From assembly GCF_019175345.1 (NCBI RefSeq), contig NZ_CP077717.1, positions 1,154,001 through 1,218,000 on the forward strand: a stretch of DNA of 64,000 nucleotides. Direction: 5' to 3'. The notes under the pieces are model-generated. The model searched no databases. It was not told where the DNA came from and saw only the letters and a list, made by a program, of their open reading frames with translations. A program made the translations under genes and the position numbers. Origin of the DNA: Saccharolobus shibatae B12. GTDB lineage: Archaea; Thermoproteota; Thermoprotei_A; Sulfolobales; Sulfolobaceae. The first letter of the stretch is position 1. Every line of letters starts with the position of its first letter. This document shows positions 36,783-47,071 of the stretch, piece after piece.

Positions 36783-37844
36783 ATGTATGAAGAATGGAAA
36801 ATTGTAAAAAGTGAGTCCCCAATCTTAGGTAATGAACAGCTTGTAGAGAACATATGGAAGATGAAGAGAGAAGGTTCTACATATGATGTCATATCCCTTC
36901 ACAAGGTAAATTTAAGAGATGGTGGTAATGAGGCTATACTAGTTCTTCCCGGTACATGGTCAAGCGGGGAACAATTGGTAACCATAAGTTGGCATGGTAT
37001 ATATTATACAACACCAGACTTCAAAAAATCTATTGTACTTTATCTAGCAAGAAACGGATTTAACGTTTACACAATTGACTATAGAACCCACTATGTTCCT
37101 CCATTTCTTAAAGATAAGCAACTCTCCTTTATGGCTAATTGGGGATGGAGTACGTGGATCAACGATATTAAAGAGGTAGTTAGTTTCATTAAACGGAATT
37201 CCAATCAAGAAAGAATATTTTTAGCTGGAGAGAGTTTTGGAGGTGGAGCAGCTCTAAACTATTCCTCCCTATATTGGAGGGATGACATTAAAGGACTAAT
37301 ATTGTTAGATGGAGGTCCAGTTAAGCATGGTATTAGACCAAGGTTCTATACTCCAGAAGTAAGTAGCATTGAAGAAATGGAAGCTAAAGGTATTTACGCT
37401 ATACCCAGTAGAGGAGGGCCAAATAACCCTATCTGGGCTTACGCATTAGCAAATCCAGATATGCCAAGTCCAGATCCCAAATATAAGACTATAAGTGATT
37501 TCTTAATGGATAGTTTGTACATAAGTGGATCAGCTAATCCTTACGATTATCCATATTCTAAAAAAGAAGATGTGTTCCCAATTTTAGCTTCTTTCGACCC
37601 TTACTGGCCATATAGATTAAGTCTAGAAAGAGGGTTGAAATTTGACTATAAGGGAATACTTGTACCCACTATAGCATTTTTCAGCGAAAGGTTCGGTCTT
37701 CAAGTCTTTGACAGCGAGAGATTACCTCCAAATAGTGAAGTCATCTCGTTGAAGGGATATGGACATTTGGATGTGTACACTGGGGAAAACAGTGAAAAAG
37801 ACGTTAACTCCATAGTGTTAAAGTGGTTGTCGCAACAACATTAA
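36783..37844 (+). CDS. alpha/beta hydrolase
   Basis: 353 residues from the ATG at 36783 (a TTG lies just before it). The nucleophile elbow GESFGGG and a C-terminal His (GYGHLDVYTG) mark an alpha/beta hydrolase, but with a longer cap than the HSL esterases. The start lies 5 bp after the esterase remnant, so it was probably its operon partner. Substrate unknown. Confidence 0.8.
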   Translation: MYEEWKIVKSESPILGNEQLVENIWKMKREGSTYDVISLHKVNLRDGGNEAILVLPGTWSSGEQLVTISWHGIYYTTPDFKKSIVLYLARNGFNVYTIDYRTHYVPPFLKDKQLSFMANWGWSTWINDIKEVVSFIKRNSNQERIFLAGESFGGGAALNYSSLYWRDDIKGLILLDGGPVKHGIRPRFYTPEVSSIEEMEAKGIYAIPSRGGPNNPIWAYALANPDMPSPDPKYKTISDFLMDSLYISGSANPYDYPYSKKEDVFPILASFDPYWPYRLSLERGLKFDYKGILVPTIAFFSERFGLQVFDSERLPPNSEVISLKGYGHLDVYTGENSEKDVNSIVLKWLSQQH

Positions 37845-38765
37845 TTACTTTATTCCACCTTTCTTTTCCCTATATTTAACCATCTCTACTAATATTTTAT
37901 CAATATTCTCCAATTTTGAGGCTGGAGGATTTCCCTTCAACTCGCTATAAGCTCTAGCCAAATTTCCAATTATCCTTTCCTTACTTATCCACTCCTCATA
38001 TTTGCCTAAATTTACTTCATAGGCAGCTCTAATAGGATCATCAATACTCTTCATCAGTTTTCTAGCCTCATCCCTCACAAAGATTAAGTAATCCCTTGAT
38101 TCATACAAGGTTTTTCTATCATAACTTACCTCACCGTGGCCAGGAACATAAACCTCTGCGTTAAGATTAGCTAGGTTCTCTAACGTATTTATATATCCTT
38201 GAATGTAACCCATTAACGCAAATGGAGTACAAGGTGGAGAAAAGAGGAGGTCACCAGTAAATATAACCTTTTTATTAGGAACATAGACGTAGATGTCACT
38301 AATCGTATGCGCGTAGCCAACGTACGCTATTCTAACTTCCTCATCATCAATAAATATTCTCATCTCATTATCAATTACTACTTCTTGGGGAGTGTATTTA
38401 TAGCCCGAAAAATCTATTGTGCTAAATAACTTCTCGTAGGGATTAGCCCCTCTCTTCATTCCCTCTACTACCTTCTCCCTACAATTCTTATGGCAAATGG
38501 TTATTGCGTTAGGGAATAAGTGATTAGTCCACAAATGGTCTTCATGTTCATGAGTATTTATCAAATACTTTATTGGCTTATCTGTTACTTTCCTTATTTC
38601 AGAAATGAATTGTTTAGTCATTTTCTCATTCGTTAATGAATCCACTACTATAGCGTATTTTTTACCAATTATTACCCCAGCATTGCTTAAGAACCAATCA
38701 CCATTAGGTTGAATGAAAGCGTATACGTTATCACTTATCCTTTCGAACTTATATTGAACTTCCAT
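37845..38765 (-). CDS. metallo-beta-lactamase fold hydrolase
   Basis: A 306-residue MBL protein with NTHEHEDHLW (HxHxDH), TGDLLF and VPGHGEV metal motifs. It is similar in type to quorum-lactonase/glyoxalase II-like enzymes. It is adjacent end to end with the alpha/beta hydrolase (stop codons abut), and divergent from the FAH-like gene. Confidence 0.85.
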   Translation of the reverse strand: MEVQYKFERISDNVYAFIQPNGDWFLSNAGVIIGKKYAIVVDSLTNEKMTKQFISEIRKVTDKPIKYLINTHEHEDHLWTNHLFPNAITICHKNCREKVVEGMKRGANPYEKLFSTIDFSGYKYTPQEVVIDNEMRIFIDDEEVRIAYVGYAHTISDIYVYVPNKKVIFTGDLLFSPPCTPFALMGYIQGYINTLENLANLNAEVYVPGHGEVSYDRKTLYESRDYLIFVRDEARKLMKSIDDPIRAAYEVNLGKYEEWISKERIIGNLARAYSELKGNPPASKLENIDKILVEMVKYREKKGGIK

Positions 38766-38808
38766 AATAATATATATTACCTTTTTTGATTAAATATTTT
38801 TAGAGAGC

Positions 38809-39762
38809 ATGAAACTACTAAGTTTCGTTAAGGATAATAGGGTAAGAAGTGGTGTTTTGGTTAACGATGAGCTTGTGGCAGATCTTAATACCTCTTGTTA
38901 TCTAATGCTAATGGAGAAAGGGGAGGATGAACAGTTTGTGGAGAGGTATTGCCAAGCTATTGTTCCTCCAGATATGCTAGGTGTTCTTCAAGCGGGAGAT
39001 AGGGGATTGGAAATGGTCAAGGAAATTTTGGAGTGGGCAAAAAAGAGAAATGAGGTTCTTTATAATATTAATCATGTTAAGCTAAAGGCCCCATTATTAA
39101 GGGCGAATATGTTAAGGGATTTCTTAGCATTTAAAGGTCACGTTGAGGCTACTTATAGGAGAAGAGGACAGCCTATTCCTGAAGAATGGTTCAAGATACC
39201 TATTTATTACAAGGGAGATCCAGCAATATTTTATGGTCATTTAGAGGAAGTACCTTGGCCGAAGTATTCTAATCACGTTGATATAGAATTGGAAATAGCA
39301 GCCATAATATATAAGAAAGGTAAGGATATTGATAAAAGAAAAGCAAAGGATTACATACTAGGTTTTGCAATTTTCAATGATTTTAGTGCGAGAGATATAC
39401 AAATGGCTGAAATGAAAGGTTTGTTAGGGCCAGCTAAGGGTAAAGACTTCGCCAATGGATTGGGTCCTTGGATAGTTACTAAGGACGAGTTATCAGACAT
39501 TAAGGGGTTAAGAGTTTACGCTAAAATTAATGACGAAATCTGGTGTGATACTAGGGCAGAGGACATGCAATGGACTTTTGAAGAAATGATAGAATATGTC
39601 TCACAAGACGAACACATTAGGCCTGGCGATGTTTTCGGTAGTGGTACTGTAAGTGGATGTACTGGATTAGATATAGGTAAATCGTTAAAGCCAAATAGTA
39701 GTATAGAACTTTATGTGGAAAAAATAGGTATTCTGAAAAATGTTATAGCAAAAAATCAATAG
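38809..39762 (+). CDS. fumarylacetoacetate hydrolase family protein
   Basis: A 317-residue FAH-family enzyme. Metal ligands are in the ELEIAAII (Glu-x-Glu) and FNDFSARD segments, with the conserved Lys of AKGKDFANGLGPW. The family hydrolyses or hydrates beta-diketo or 2-keto acids. Homogentisate dioxygenase lies 16 kb away in this window, so a role as fumarylacetoacetase in tyrosine breakdown is possible, as is sugar-acid dehydration. The 3' end overlaps the convergent esterase by 7 bp. Confidence 0.85.
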   Translation: MKLLSFVKDNRVRSGVLVNDELVADLNTSCYLMLMEKGEDEQFVERYCQAIVPPDMLGVLQAGDRGLEMVKEILEWAKKRNEVLYNINHVKLKAPLLRANMLRDFLAFKGHVEATYRRRGQPIPEEWFKIPIYYKGDPAIFYGHLEEVPWPKYSNHVDIELEIAAIIYKKGKDIDKRKAKDYILGFAIFNDFSARDIQMAEMKGLLGPAKGKDFANGLGPWIVTKDELSDIKGLRVYAKINDEIWCDTRAEDMQWTFEEMIEYVSQDEHIRPGDVFGSGTVSGCTGLDIGKSLKPNSSIELYVEKIGILKNVIAKNQ

Positions 39763-40685
39763 TTAAATATTTTTCTAATAGATGCGGTAATATGATGTAT
39801 TGCCTCTCTTCCCGCATCTAAATATTCGTAAAAGCTCATGAAACCGTGAATCATGCCGTTATATCTTAAGCTTATTGCCTTTACCCCACTCATCTTCAAT
39901 TTATGAGCATAAATTTCCCCTTGATCTCTTAAGGGATCATACTCAGCAGTTATTACCAACGCGGGAGGAAGATTATGTAGATTAGCGAGCATAGGTGAGG
40001 CTAAAGGATTATAATAGTCATTATCATCCTTAACATACTGCTTATTGTACCATAAAATTCTCTCATAGGTTAGAAAATAGCCATCACCGTAATTATATAT
40101 TGAGGGAGAGGAATCTAACATGTTAACTACGGGGTATATTAAAACTTGATACTTCACAATGTTATCCTTATTATCTCTATCAAGAATGCTAACTACTGCA
40201 GACAAATTGCCTCCTGCACTATCACCGGCAACTGCAATTTTTGACGTATCTATTGATAACTTTCCTCCATTATTAGCCAACCACTTAACAACCTCATAAG
40301 CTTCATAAACTTGTGTAGGGAATTTATGTTCTGGAGCTAATCTATAATCCACCGAAACTACTATCGTATTTGATAACTTCGAAATTAGCCTACATACACT
40401 ATCATGAGTATCTAAGTTCCCATAAACGAAACCTCCTCCATGATAATACACTACAGCTGGTAGGTTTTCCTTTAGGCTTGGAAAATAGACTCTAACTTTT
40501 ATGTTCCCATTACTTCCTGGGATAGTCATATCACGAATATCATTCAGTTCAACTTTCTCTTTATTAAACAAATTGACAAAAAGTTCATTTCTGACTTTTC
40601 TGAACTCTTGTGGTGTTAGAGGAGTTGTAGGTAATAGCGAATTTATTTTAGTTAGGAGATCTTTAGCTTGAGGATCCAGTGGCAT
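39756..40685 (-). CDS. carboxylesterase, HSL family
   Basis: A 309-residue esterase with HGGGF, GDSAGG, EYDPLRDQG and MIHGF catalytic motifs. It starts MPLDP like its paralogue at 13557. It is 33 bp downstream of the lactonase gene on the same strand, so the two ester-cleaving enzymes are probably co-transcribed. Confidence 0.93.
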   Translation of the reverse strand: MPLDPQAKDLLTKINSLLPTTPLTPQEFRKVRNELFVNLFNKEKVELNDIRDMTIPGSNGNIKVRVYFPSLKENLPAVVYYHGGGFVYGNLDTHDSVCRLISKLSNTIVVSVDYRLAPEHKFPTQVYEAYEVVKWLANNGGKLSIDTSKIAVAGDSAGGNLSAVVSILDRDNKDNIVKYQVLIYPVVNMLDSSPSIYNYGDGYFLTYERILWYNKQYVKDDNDYYNPLASPMLANLHNLPPALVITAEYDPLRDQGEIYAHKLKMSGVKAISLRYNGMIHGFMSFYEYLDAGREAIHHITASIRKIFNY

Positions 40686-40718
40686 GCTATAATAAAAATG
40701 TTGAATTAAAATAAATAT

Positions 40719-41663
40719 TTAGCTGAAGAATTTTTTCGGATTCTCCTTGAATATTATATCTATAATCTCCTCACTCACTCCATTTTTCTTTAAGAACGGT
40801 ATGGTATCCTCAAATATCAGAGTCATACTCCATCTTGGAGCAAGTTTAGGTTTAAGCTCTGGTCTAGCAGTCCCCCAGTCAATTGTGCAACAATAGTCAT
40901 GTGAAATCATTATCCTATCAGAGTAACCATCCTTGATTAGTTTCAATGTTGTTTCATTTCTCTTATCAACTGGTAAGAACAAATCCAAACCATATCTATC
41001 TAATCCGATAAAGGATCCCTTATCTGCTATCTTCTTTATATAATCCGTATTATCAGTATCGCCCAAATGACCTATCAATATCTTCCCTGGGTCAACACCT
41101 TCTTCCACTAATATCCTCTGCTGTTCCAATCCAGTGTTATTGTGGGCGTTAGAGTGCGTAATTATGGGCACTTTAGTCTCCTTATGGGTTATGGCAGCAG
41201 CTCTTATTACCTTCTCCACATCTTTAGTGATCCCTGGTTCATCTGCAGCTATCTTTATGAAACCAGCCTTGTTAGAAGTACCTTGTATTCCCTCTTTTAT
41301 ATCATGAATAAATAGATCAGCTATTTCCTCAATTGATCTATTTAAGAAATAGAACGGTAAGTCAACATATATGTAAATCCCAGTCCCTGCAACTAAATTT
41401 ATTCCAGTAGCCTTAACTACTCTCTCCATAAATCTAATGTCCCTTCCCAATCCCATTACCGTAGGATCCACTATAGTCTTAACTCCAAATTGTATTATTT
41501 TCTTAATTTCGTTCACAGCGTTTCTAAATTCTTCTTCCTCGTTGTATAGATGTGGCCATTGAAATCTAACAGCCTCACTGAAAACTCTTAGATGTTCATG
41601 TATGAGCGTAAATCCCATATTCTTAGCTTCTATTGGTTCCTTCCCAACTAAAGGTATTCTCAT
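40719..41663 (-). CDS. php: phosphotriesterase-like lactonase
   Basis: A 314-residue TIM-barrel PLL protein almost identical, from memory, to SsoPox and SisLac. By that numbering the binuclear metal site is His22, His24, carbamylated Lys137, His170, His199 and Asp256, and all six segments are present (LIHEHL, GFIKIAADEP, ITHSNAH, IGHLGDTD, SHDYCC). The natural substrates are lactones such as acyl-homoserine lactones, with a weak side activity on organophosphate triesters. It lies with an esterase and near acyl-CoA genes, which suggests lactone salvage. Confidence 0.96.
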   Translation of the reverse strand: MRIPLVGKEPIEAKNMGFTLIHEHLRVFSEAVRFQWPHLYNEEEEFRNAVNEIKKIIQFGVKTIVDPTVMGLGRDIRFMERVVKATGINLVAGTGIYIYVDLPFYFLNRSIEEIADLFIHDIKEGIQGTSNKAGFIKIAADEPGITKDVEKVIRAAAITHKETKVPIITHSNAHNNTGLEQQRILVEEGVDPGKILIGHLGDTDNTDYIKKIADKGSFIGLDRYGLDLFLPVDKRNETTLKLIKDGYSDRIMISHDYCCTIDWGTARPELKPKLAPRWSMTLIFEDTIPFLKKNGVSEEIIDIIFKENPKKFFS

Positions 41664-41742
41664 ACATTAGTTTATTTTTATTCATAATAGATAAGCTTTT
41701 CTGTGAATAAAGGTTTATTAGTGTATATAACTAAATTTTCTT

Positions 41743-43425
41743 ATGAATCAAAGTGTACCATCTGATAGACCTTGGTTTAAATATTGGCCATCTAAGTTGC
41801 CTAAGACATTGGATTACCCAGAGGTTCCCCTATTCAATATTATAGAGGTCTCCTCACAGAGGTATCCCAATAAGATTGCTGTAATATATTACGGCAATAG
41901 AATAACGTATAGGGAATTGTGGGAAAGCATAATTAGATTTTCATCATTTCTATCTAATGAACTTAAAGTTAGGAAAGGGGATAGAATAGCAATATTTATG
42001 CCTAACTCAGTACAATGGATTATAGCCTATTTCGGAATTCTTAGGGCTAATGCGATATTGGTTCCAATAAATCCATTATTGGCAGAAGACGAGATTAACT
42101 ACATACTTAGGGACTCTGGTTCGGTTGGAGTAGTCACCTTATCATCTTACCTCAGTAAGGTTATTAAGGCTAAAGAAAATAGTCAAGTTAAATGGGTTAT
42201 AGCGGGTAGGTTTAAGGATTATCTTCCAGAACAACCAGAAATAAGGGTACATCCATTGATGCAGAGGGAGCCAGAGTTAAGTGGTGATGCAATCTATTGG
42301 AAGGAAACTCTAAGAAACAATTATAATCCTCCACCAGTTGAGGTGAACGCTGAGGATATTGCTGTAATCCCATATACCTCGGGGACAACTGGAGTACCAA
42401 AGGGATGTGTCCACACGCATTCAACCATATGGCCAACAGTTTTGGGATCAGTCGTTTGGAACATGTTAACGCCTTCGGCAGTGGTCTTATCATCCTTACC
42501 CATATTTCACGTTACCGGCTTCGTTCATAGTGTAAACGCCCCATTATACACTGGTAGTACAATGGTTTTACTATCTATTTGGGATAGAGAAGCAGCATTG
42601 GATGCAATAGAGAAGTATAAAGTTACCCATTGGACTAACATTTCCACTATGGTTGTAGATTTATTAACAACGCCGGGTATAGAAAAGAGGGACTTGAGTT
42701 CCCTAATTTTAGTAGGCGGAGGAGGCGCGCCAATGCCCGAGGCTGTCGCCAAGAGGCTGAAAGAGTTAACTGGTTTAGATTATGTAGAGGGTTACGGATT
42801 AACTGAAACAATGTCTCAAACTCACGTCAATCCCCCGCAAAGACCTAAGTTGCAGTGTTTAGGGATTCCACATTTTGGAGTTGACGCTTTGATTATCGAT
42901 CCATCAACAGGTGAAGTGCTCCCGCCCAATAGGGAAGGAGAAATAGTCGTAAGGTGTCCTAGTCTATTTAAGGGCTATTGGAATAAGGAAGAAGAGACTA
43001 GGAAGTCGTTTATAACTGTTAATGGTTTAGAGTATTTTAGAACTGGTGATCTTGGATACATGGATGAAGAAGGGTATTTCTTCATCATGGATAGGATAAA
43101 GAGAATGATAAATAGAGCAGGGTATAAGGTATGGCCAACTAAGGTAGAAAACAAACTTTATCAGCATCCGGCAGTTTTAGAAGCGTGTGTAGTTGCGACA
43201 CCAGATCCGAGAACTAATGAGGAAGTTAAGGCGTATATAGTATTAAAACCAGAATATAAGGGGAAGATAACTGCAGAAGATATAAGGGAATGGTGTAAAC
43301 AACACATGAGCGCTTATGAATATCCCAGGGTTATAGAGTTTGTTGATTCATTACCAAAGAGCGGATCAGGTAAAATATTGTGGAGGGTACTTCAAGAGAA
43401 AGAGAAGGGAATCACTAACAAATAG
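41743..43425 (+). CDS. acyl-CoA synthetase (AMP-forming)
   Basis: A 560-residue adenylate-forming ligase with PYTSGTTGVPKG, GYGLTETM, FRTGDLGYMDEEGY and the C-terminal KSGSGKILW lysine motif. It is the second such enzyme in the island; the start is leaderless-like. It is divergent from the lactonase and convergent with the CoxG-like gene. Confidence 0.93.
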   Translation: MNQSVPSDRPWFKYWPSKLPKTLDYPEVPLFNIIEVSSQRYPNKIAVIYYGNRITYRELWESIIRFSSFLSNELKVRKGDRIAIFMPNSVQWIIAYFGILRANAILVPINPLLAEDEINYILRDSGSVGVVTLSSYLSKVIKAKENSQVKWVIAGRFKDYLPEQPEIRVHPLMQREPELSGDAIYWKETLRNNYNPPPVEVNAEDIAVIPYTSGTTGVPKGCVHTHSTIWPTVLGSVVWNMLTPSAVVLSSLPIFHVTGFVHSVNAPLYTGSTMVLLSIWDREAALDAIEKYKVTHWTNISTMVVDLLTTPGIEKRDLSSLILVGGGGAPMPEAVAKRLKELTGLDYVEGYGLTETMSQTHVNPPQRPKLQCLGIPHFGVDALIIDPSTGEVLPPNREGEIVVRCPSLFKGYWNKEEETRKSFITVNGLEYFRTGDLGYMDEEGYFFIMDRIKRMINRAGYKVWPTKVENKLYQHPAVLEACVVATPDPRTNEEVKAYIVLKPEYKGKITAEDIREWCKQHMSAYEYPRVIEFVDSLPKSGSGKILWRVLQEKEKGITNK

Positions 43426-43480
43426 GCTAATTAGAAGTTAGAGATTTTTTACTAATACGAAGAATATTAATTACAATAGA

Positions 43481-43924
43481 TCATGATAATTTTGAAGAAA
43501 TACAGTTAATTATATGGCTTATGTTGGGCTCGGCTATCCTTCTAATGTTGTCCTCCCCTAAAAGTTTAGATAACATTCCAAGATCTACCTTGGCAAACCA
43601 ACTCACTCTAGTAACTTCCTCACCTTCCTCTAATCCCATGACGATACTAAACTTTATTCCCACCCCAGCAGATCTACCATTACCGTTTATCTCTACACCA
43701 TTCTCTTTCTCAAGAATATTGGCAGTTATTAAGGCAGTTAATGTGCTCATATGGGGTATTTTCATTTGCGACACATCTAGCTTGAAATTCGCTTTAAATG
43801 TATTATTCATTACCTCATAGCTCTGTAATCCAGGGAGGCATTCGGCAAACTGGTTAGGATTAGTTAAGAATTCCTTAACTGCGTTTATCTTTTTCTTTAC
43901 CTCAAAAATTCCCTTAAAATCCAT
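43481..43924 (-). CDS. SRPBCC/CoxG-like protein
   Basis: A 147-residue protein of the CoxG/SRPBCC group (MDFKGIFEVKKK start, PGLQSYEV, a long C-terminal helix). In CO dehydrogenase clusters CoxG tethers the enzyme to the membrane, but no cox genes are seen here. It starts 3 bp from the end of the glycerol-3-phosphate dehydrogenase gene on the same strand and may aid that membrane enzyme (inference). Confidence 0.75.
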   Translation of the reverse strand: MDFKGIFEVKKKINAVKEFLTNPNQFAECLPGLQSYEVMNNTFKANFKLDVSQMKIPHMSTLTALITANILEKENGVEINGNGRSAGVGIKFSIVMGLEEGEEVTRVSWFAKVDLGMLSKLLGEDNIRRIAEPNISHIINCISSKLS

Positions 43925-43927
43925 TTT

Positions 43928-45226
43928 CTATATCTTCCCCCTAGAAATTAGTGATAAAAGAATATATAGCGAACTTGAATACCTTTCCTCATCTAAGGAT
44001 CCTTTCCTATCTAAAATACTCTTCACCACTACTTTAGGTATCCCAATCCTTTCAGCGTAATCTAATAGATTAATATCTAGAGGGCTAATCAGGTTAGTCA
44101 TTGCAGTTTTACTCACGCTCTTTATGCCTAGCTTAGAAGAGACTAAATCAGCTACTCTTTCTCCAACTAGTCTACCAGTTGTAAACTTACCGCCAATTAC
44201 GGATACTAATCCTCTTAACCCATTTTCTTTTTCGTGATCAACTAATCTAAAATCCCTCGTAGCCTCTCTTGCAGAGACATCACTTCTAATTAAAGGTCTT
44301 ATGGAGGCATAAGATCTAACTACCTTCATTTCCTTTAATTTTGGTATTAGGTAAGCTCCCTCACTTACTAACATATTAATATCTTCATCTGAGATGGTGA
44401 AGTTATCTGGATCCTCAATAATTGTAGCTGTAGTTCCTAGAATTGACGAATCAGCGTATGGTACAACTATGTCTCCATCAGAGGGTGGTCTCAATCTATT
44501 AATGACCATGTTATTAACCCTTTGGTCAAAGACTGCCATAATTCCCGCAGTTGGCATTATTGGTATTTCCTCTAAACCAGCCATCCTTATAATTTTGAAG
44601 GACCAAGGTCCTGCTGTATTAACTATATAGTCGGATTTTATTACGTTAGTAGTATTGTTTATTTTGTCGAAAACCTTAACTCCCTTAACACTATCTTTTT
44701 CCCTTATGAACTCTACTACCTCATTATACGTTAAAATCTTAGCTCCGTTTAACGACGCTGTAACTGCAACGCTAGCCATTAGGTCGTAACCATAAACTAC
44801 TTTGTCGGGAACCCAAATCGCCAGCTTTGTATCCCTATTAATAAAGGGTTCACTCTGTAACACCTCATTAACGTCCACGACTTTGTGTTCGATTCCAACT
44901 TCTTTTAACGCTTTCATAAAAGATTCAGAGAATTGTAGGTCATCATTAGTAATGCCGAGAAATACTCCACCAGTATCTTTCACTGCATGAGGAGCAATTT
45001 TCGATATTATCTTATTCTCTTGAATACACTCCCTAGCGGATTCGGGATCAGTTATCGCATATCTAGCCCCACTATGAAGAAGTCCGTGAAATTTTCCAGA
45101 AGTTCCAGAACCTATATCGCCTCTTTCTACCAATATTGTGTCAATTCCCCTTAACGCTAAATCTAAGGCAGTAAATAAACCGCTGATTCCTCCTCCAATT
45201 ACTGTTACTGTAGATTTAATCTCCAT
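43928..45226 (-). CDS. glpA: FAD-dependent glycerol-3-phosphate dehydrogenase
   Basis: About 432 residues from the ATG at 45226 (MEIKSTVTVIGGGISG), which has a TATA-like TTTTTAAT about 22-29 bp upstream; the frame is open further up. The FAD motif GGGISG, the GTSGKFHGLLHSGARYAI segment, and the IGGKFTT motif are typical of GlpA/GlpD. It oxidises glycerol-3-phosphate to dihydroxyacetone phosphate at the membrane. It is divergent from glycerol kinase. Confidence 0.9.
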   Translation of the reverse strand: MEIKSTVTVIGGGISGLFTALDLALRGIDTILVERGDIGSGTSGKFHGLLHSGARYAITDPESARECIQENKIISKIAPHAVKDTGGVFLGITNDDLQFSESFMKALKEVGIEHKVVDVNEVLQSEPFINRDTKLAIWVPDKVVYGYDLMASVAVTASLNGAKILTYNEVVEFIREKDSVKGVKVFDKINNTTNVIKSDYIVNTAGPWSFKIIRMAGLEEIPIMPTAGIMAVFDQRVNNMVINRLRPPSDGDIVVPYADSSILGTTATIIEDPDNFTISDEDINMLVSEGAYLIPKLKEMKVVRSYASIRPLIRSDVSAREATRDFRLVDHEKENGLRGLVSVIGGKFTTGRLVGERVADLVSSKLGIKSVSKTAMTNLISPLDINLLDYAERIGIPKVVVKSILDRKGSLDEERYSSSLYILLSLISRGKI

Positions 45227-45571
45227 AGTAATGTGTTGTGAGCCTAGCATTAAAAATGTTGATATTGGTAACTCGGGGCGATTCACAGATCCATTGCGAT
45301 TTCAATTTGTTTTCCTAAAAATAGATAAGAGAAATTGATTCTACATTTTGAGTAACACTGATAGGGGACGAGTATGAGGTAATATCATGGACCTATTAGC
45401 TGCAAACGAGGTAACCCTCTACGGCATTCAGCTAAAGGCTTATAGATATATCACTTATAAATTTTGTTTTTTAAAATGTATCTAGTAATCAATATTGATC
45501 GGATATAAATCCAAATATCTTCCTAAGATGATCTAAAAGAGTTAAATATTAGTTAAACAAATAATTTTATT
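45227..45571. other. 345-bp divergent region between glpA and glpK
   Basis: It carries the promoters of both glycerol genes. A TATA-like GTTAAATATT lies about 30 bp before glpK. A 9-bp match GAGGTAA occurs twice at about 45376 and 45409. No RNA gene or credible ORF is seen; a 31-codon frame at 45387 has no support. Confidence 0.4.
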
Positions 45572-47071
45572 ATGTCTAATAACTTCATCCTGGCAATAGA
45601 TGAGGGAACAACAAGTGCTAGGGCAATAATCTACAATCAAGATTTGGAAATAGTAGGAATAGGTCAACACGAGTTCCCTCAACATTATCCACAGCCAGGG
45701 TATGTGGAACATAACCCCCATGAGATATGGAATGCACAAATGCTGGCCATAAAGGAGGCGATAGAAAAGGCAAAGATTGAGGCTAAGCAGATTACCGGAA
45801 TTGGAGTGACCAATCAGAGGGAGACTACAATACTGTGGGATGTAAAAAGTGGAAAGCCAATTTACAACGCGATAGTTTGGCAAGATAGGAGAACTTCTAA
45901 TATAACGGATTGGCTAAAGGCAAATTACTTTAGGATGATTAAGGATAAAACGGGGCTAGTTCCAGACCCTTATTTTAGCGGATCTAAGATAAAGTGGATG
46001 TTGGATAATGTCCCTAATGCAAGGGAGAAGGCTAAAAGAGGGGAAATAAAGTTTGGAACCATAGACACATATCTAATATGGAAATTAACTAATGGTAAGG
46101 TCCATGTAACTGATTATTCAAACGCCTCAAGAACTATGTTATTCAATATAAATAAACTCGAATGGGATAGGGAAATTTTAGAATTATTGAAAATTCCCGA
46201 GAGTGTATTACCAGACGTAAAACCCTCCAGTCAGATTTATGGATATATCGAAATTTTGGGATCCTCAATTCCAATATCTGGAGATGCGGGAGATCAACAA
46301 GCAGCACTGTTTGGGCAAATAGCCTATGAAGTGGGTGAAGTAAAGTCAACTTATGGTACAGGAAGCTTTATCTTAATGAATATAGGCAATAATCCAATTT
46401 TCTCGGAGAATATCCTAACTACCATAGCCTGGGGTATAGAGGATAAAAAGGTCACATATGCTTTGGAGGGGAGCGTATTTATAACTGGTGCAGCCGTACA
46501 GTGGTTTAGAGATGGGTTAAGAGCGATAGACGTATCTGATGAGATTGAACCATTAGCTGCAAGTACACCAGATACGGGTGGGGTTTATTTTGTACCTGCA
46601 TTTGTTGGTCTAGGAGCTCCATATTGGGATCCATATGCTAGGGGGTTGATAATAGGTATTACAAGAGGTACTACAAAGGCTCATATAGCTAGGGCAATAC
46701 TGGAATCAATTGCATACCAAACTAGAGATGTAATAGAAGTAATGGAGAAGGATTCGGGAATTAAAATAAATGTACTCAAGGTTGACGGTGGGGCAGCTAA
46801 GGACAATTTACTGATGCAATTTCAGGCAGATATTCTGGGAATAAAGGTAGTAAGGCCAAGGATTATGGAAACTACATCCATGGGTGTAGCAATGTTAGCG
46901 GGTTTAGCAGTAGATTATTGGAATTCACTTGAGGAATTAAAACAAAAGTGGAAGATCGACAAGGAATTTATTCCGTCAATGAGTGAAAGGGAGAGAGAAA
47001 AACGATACAAAGCATGGAAAGAGGCTGTGAAGAGATCAATGGGATGGGAAAAGTCATTAGGTAGTGAGTGA
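45572..47071 (+). CDS. glpK: glycerol kinase
   Basis: A 499-residue FGGY kinase starting with the ATP motif [10 protein letters not shown]. It also has the [24 protein letters not shown] and GGAAKDN motifs, at the length of the bacterial enzyme. It phosphorylates glycerol to glycerol-3-phosphate for the adjacent dehydrogenase. Its stop overlaps the start of the broken facilitator gene. Confidence 0.97.
   Translation: MSNNFILAIDEGTTSARAIIYNQDLEIVGIGQHEFPQHYPQPGYVEHNPHEIWNAQMLAIKEAIEKAKIEAKQITGIGVTNQRETTILWDVKSGKPIYNAIVWQDRRTSNITDWLKANYFRMIKDKTGLVPDPYFSGSKIKWMLDNVPNAREKAKRGEIKFGTIDTYLIWKLTNGKVHVTDYSNASRTMLFNINKLEWDREILELLKIPESVLPDVKPSSQIYGYIEILGSSIPISGDAGDQQAALFGQIAYEVGEVKSTYGTGSFILMNIGNNPIFSENILTTIAWGIEDKKVTYALEGSVFITGAAVQWFRDGLRAIDVSDEIEPLAASTPDTGGVYFVPAFVGLGAPYWDPYARGLIIGITRGTTKAHIARAILESIAYQTRDVIEVMEKDSGIKINVLKVDGGAAKDNLLMQFQADILGIKVVRPRIMETTSMGVAMLAGLAVDYWNSLEELKQKWKIDKEFIPSMSEREREKRYKAWKEAVKRSMGWEKSLGSE

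Noticed and set aside
45387-45482. 31-codon frame starting MDLLAANEVTLYGIQLKAYR between glpA and glpK
   Set aside because: Too short, no promoter at the right distance and no family that I can name. It might be a transposase scrap, but there is not enough to report it.
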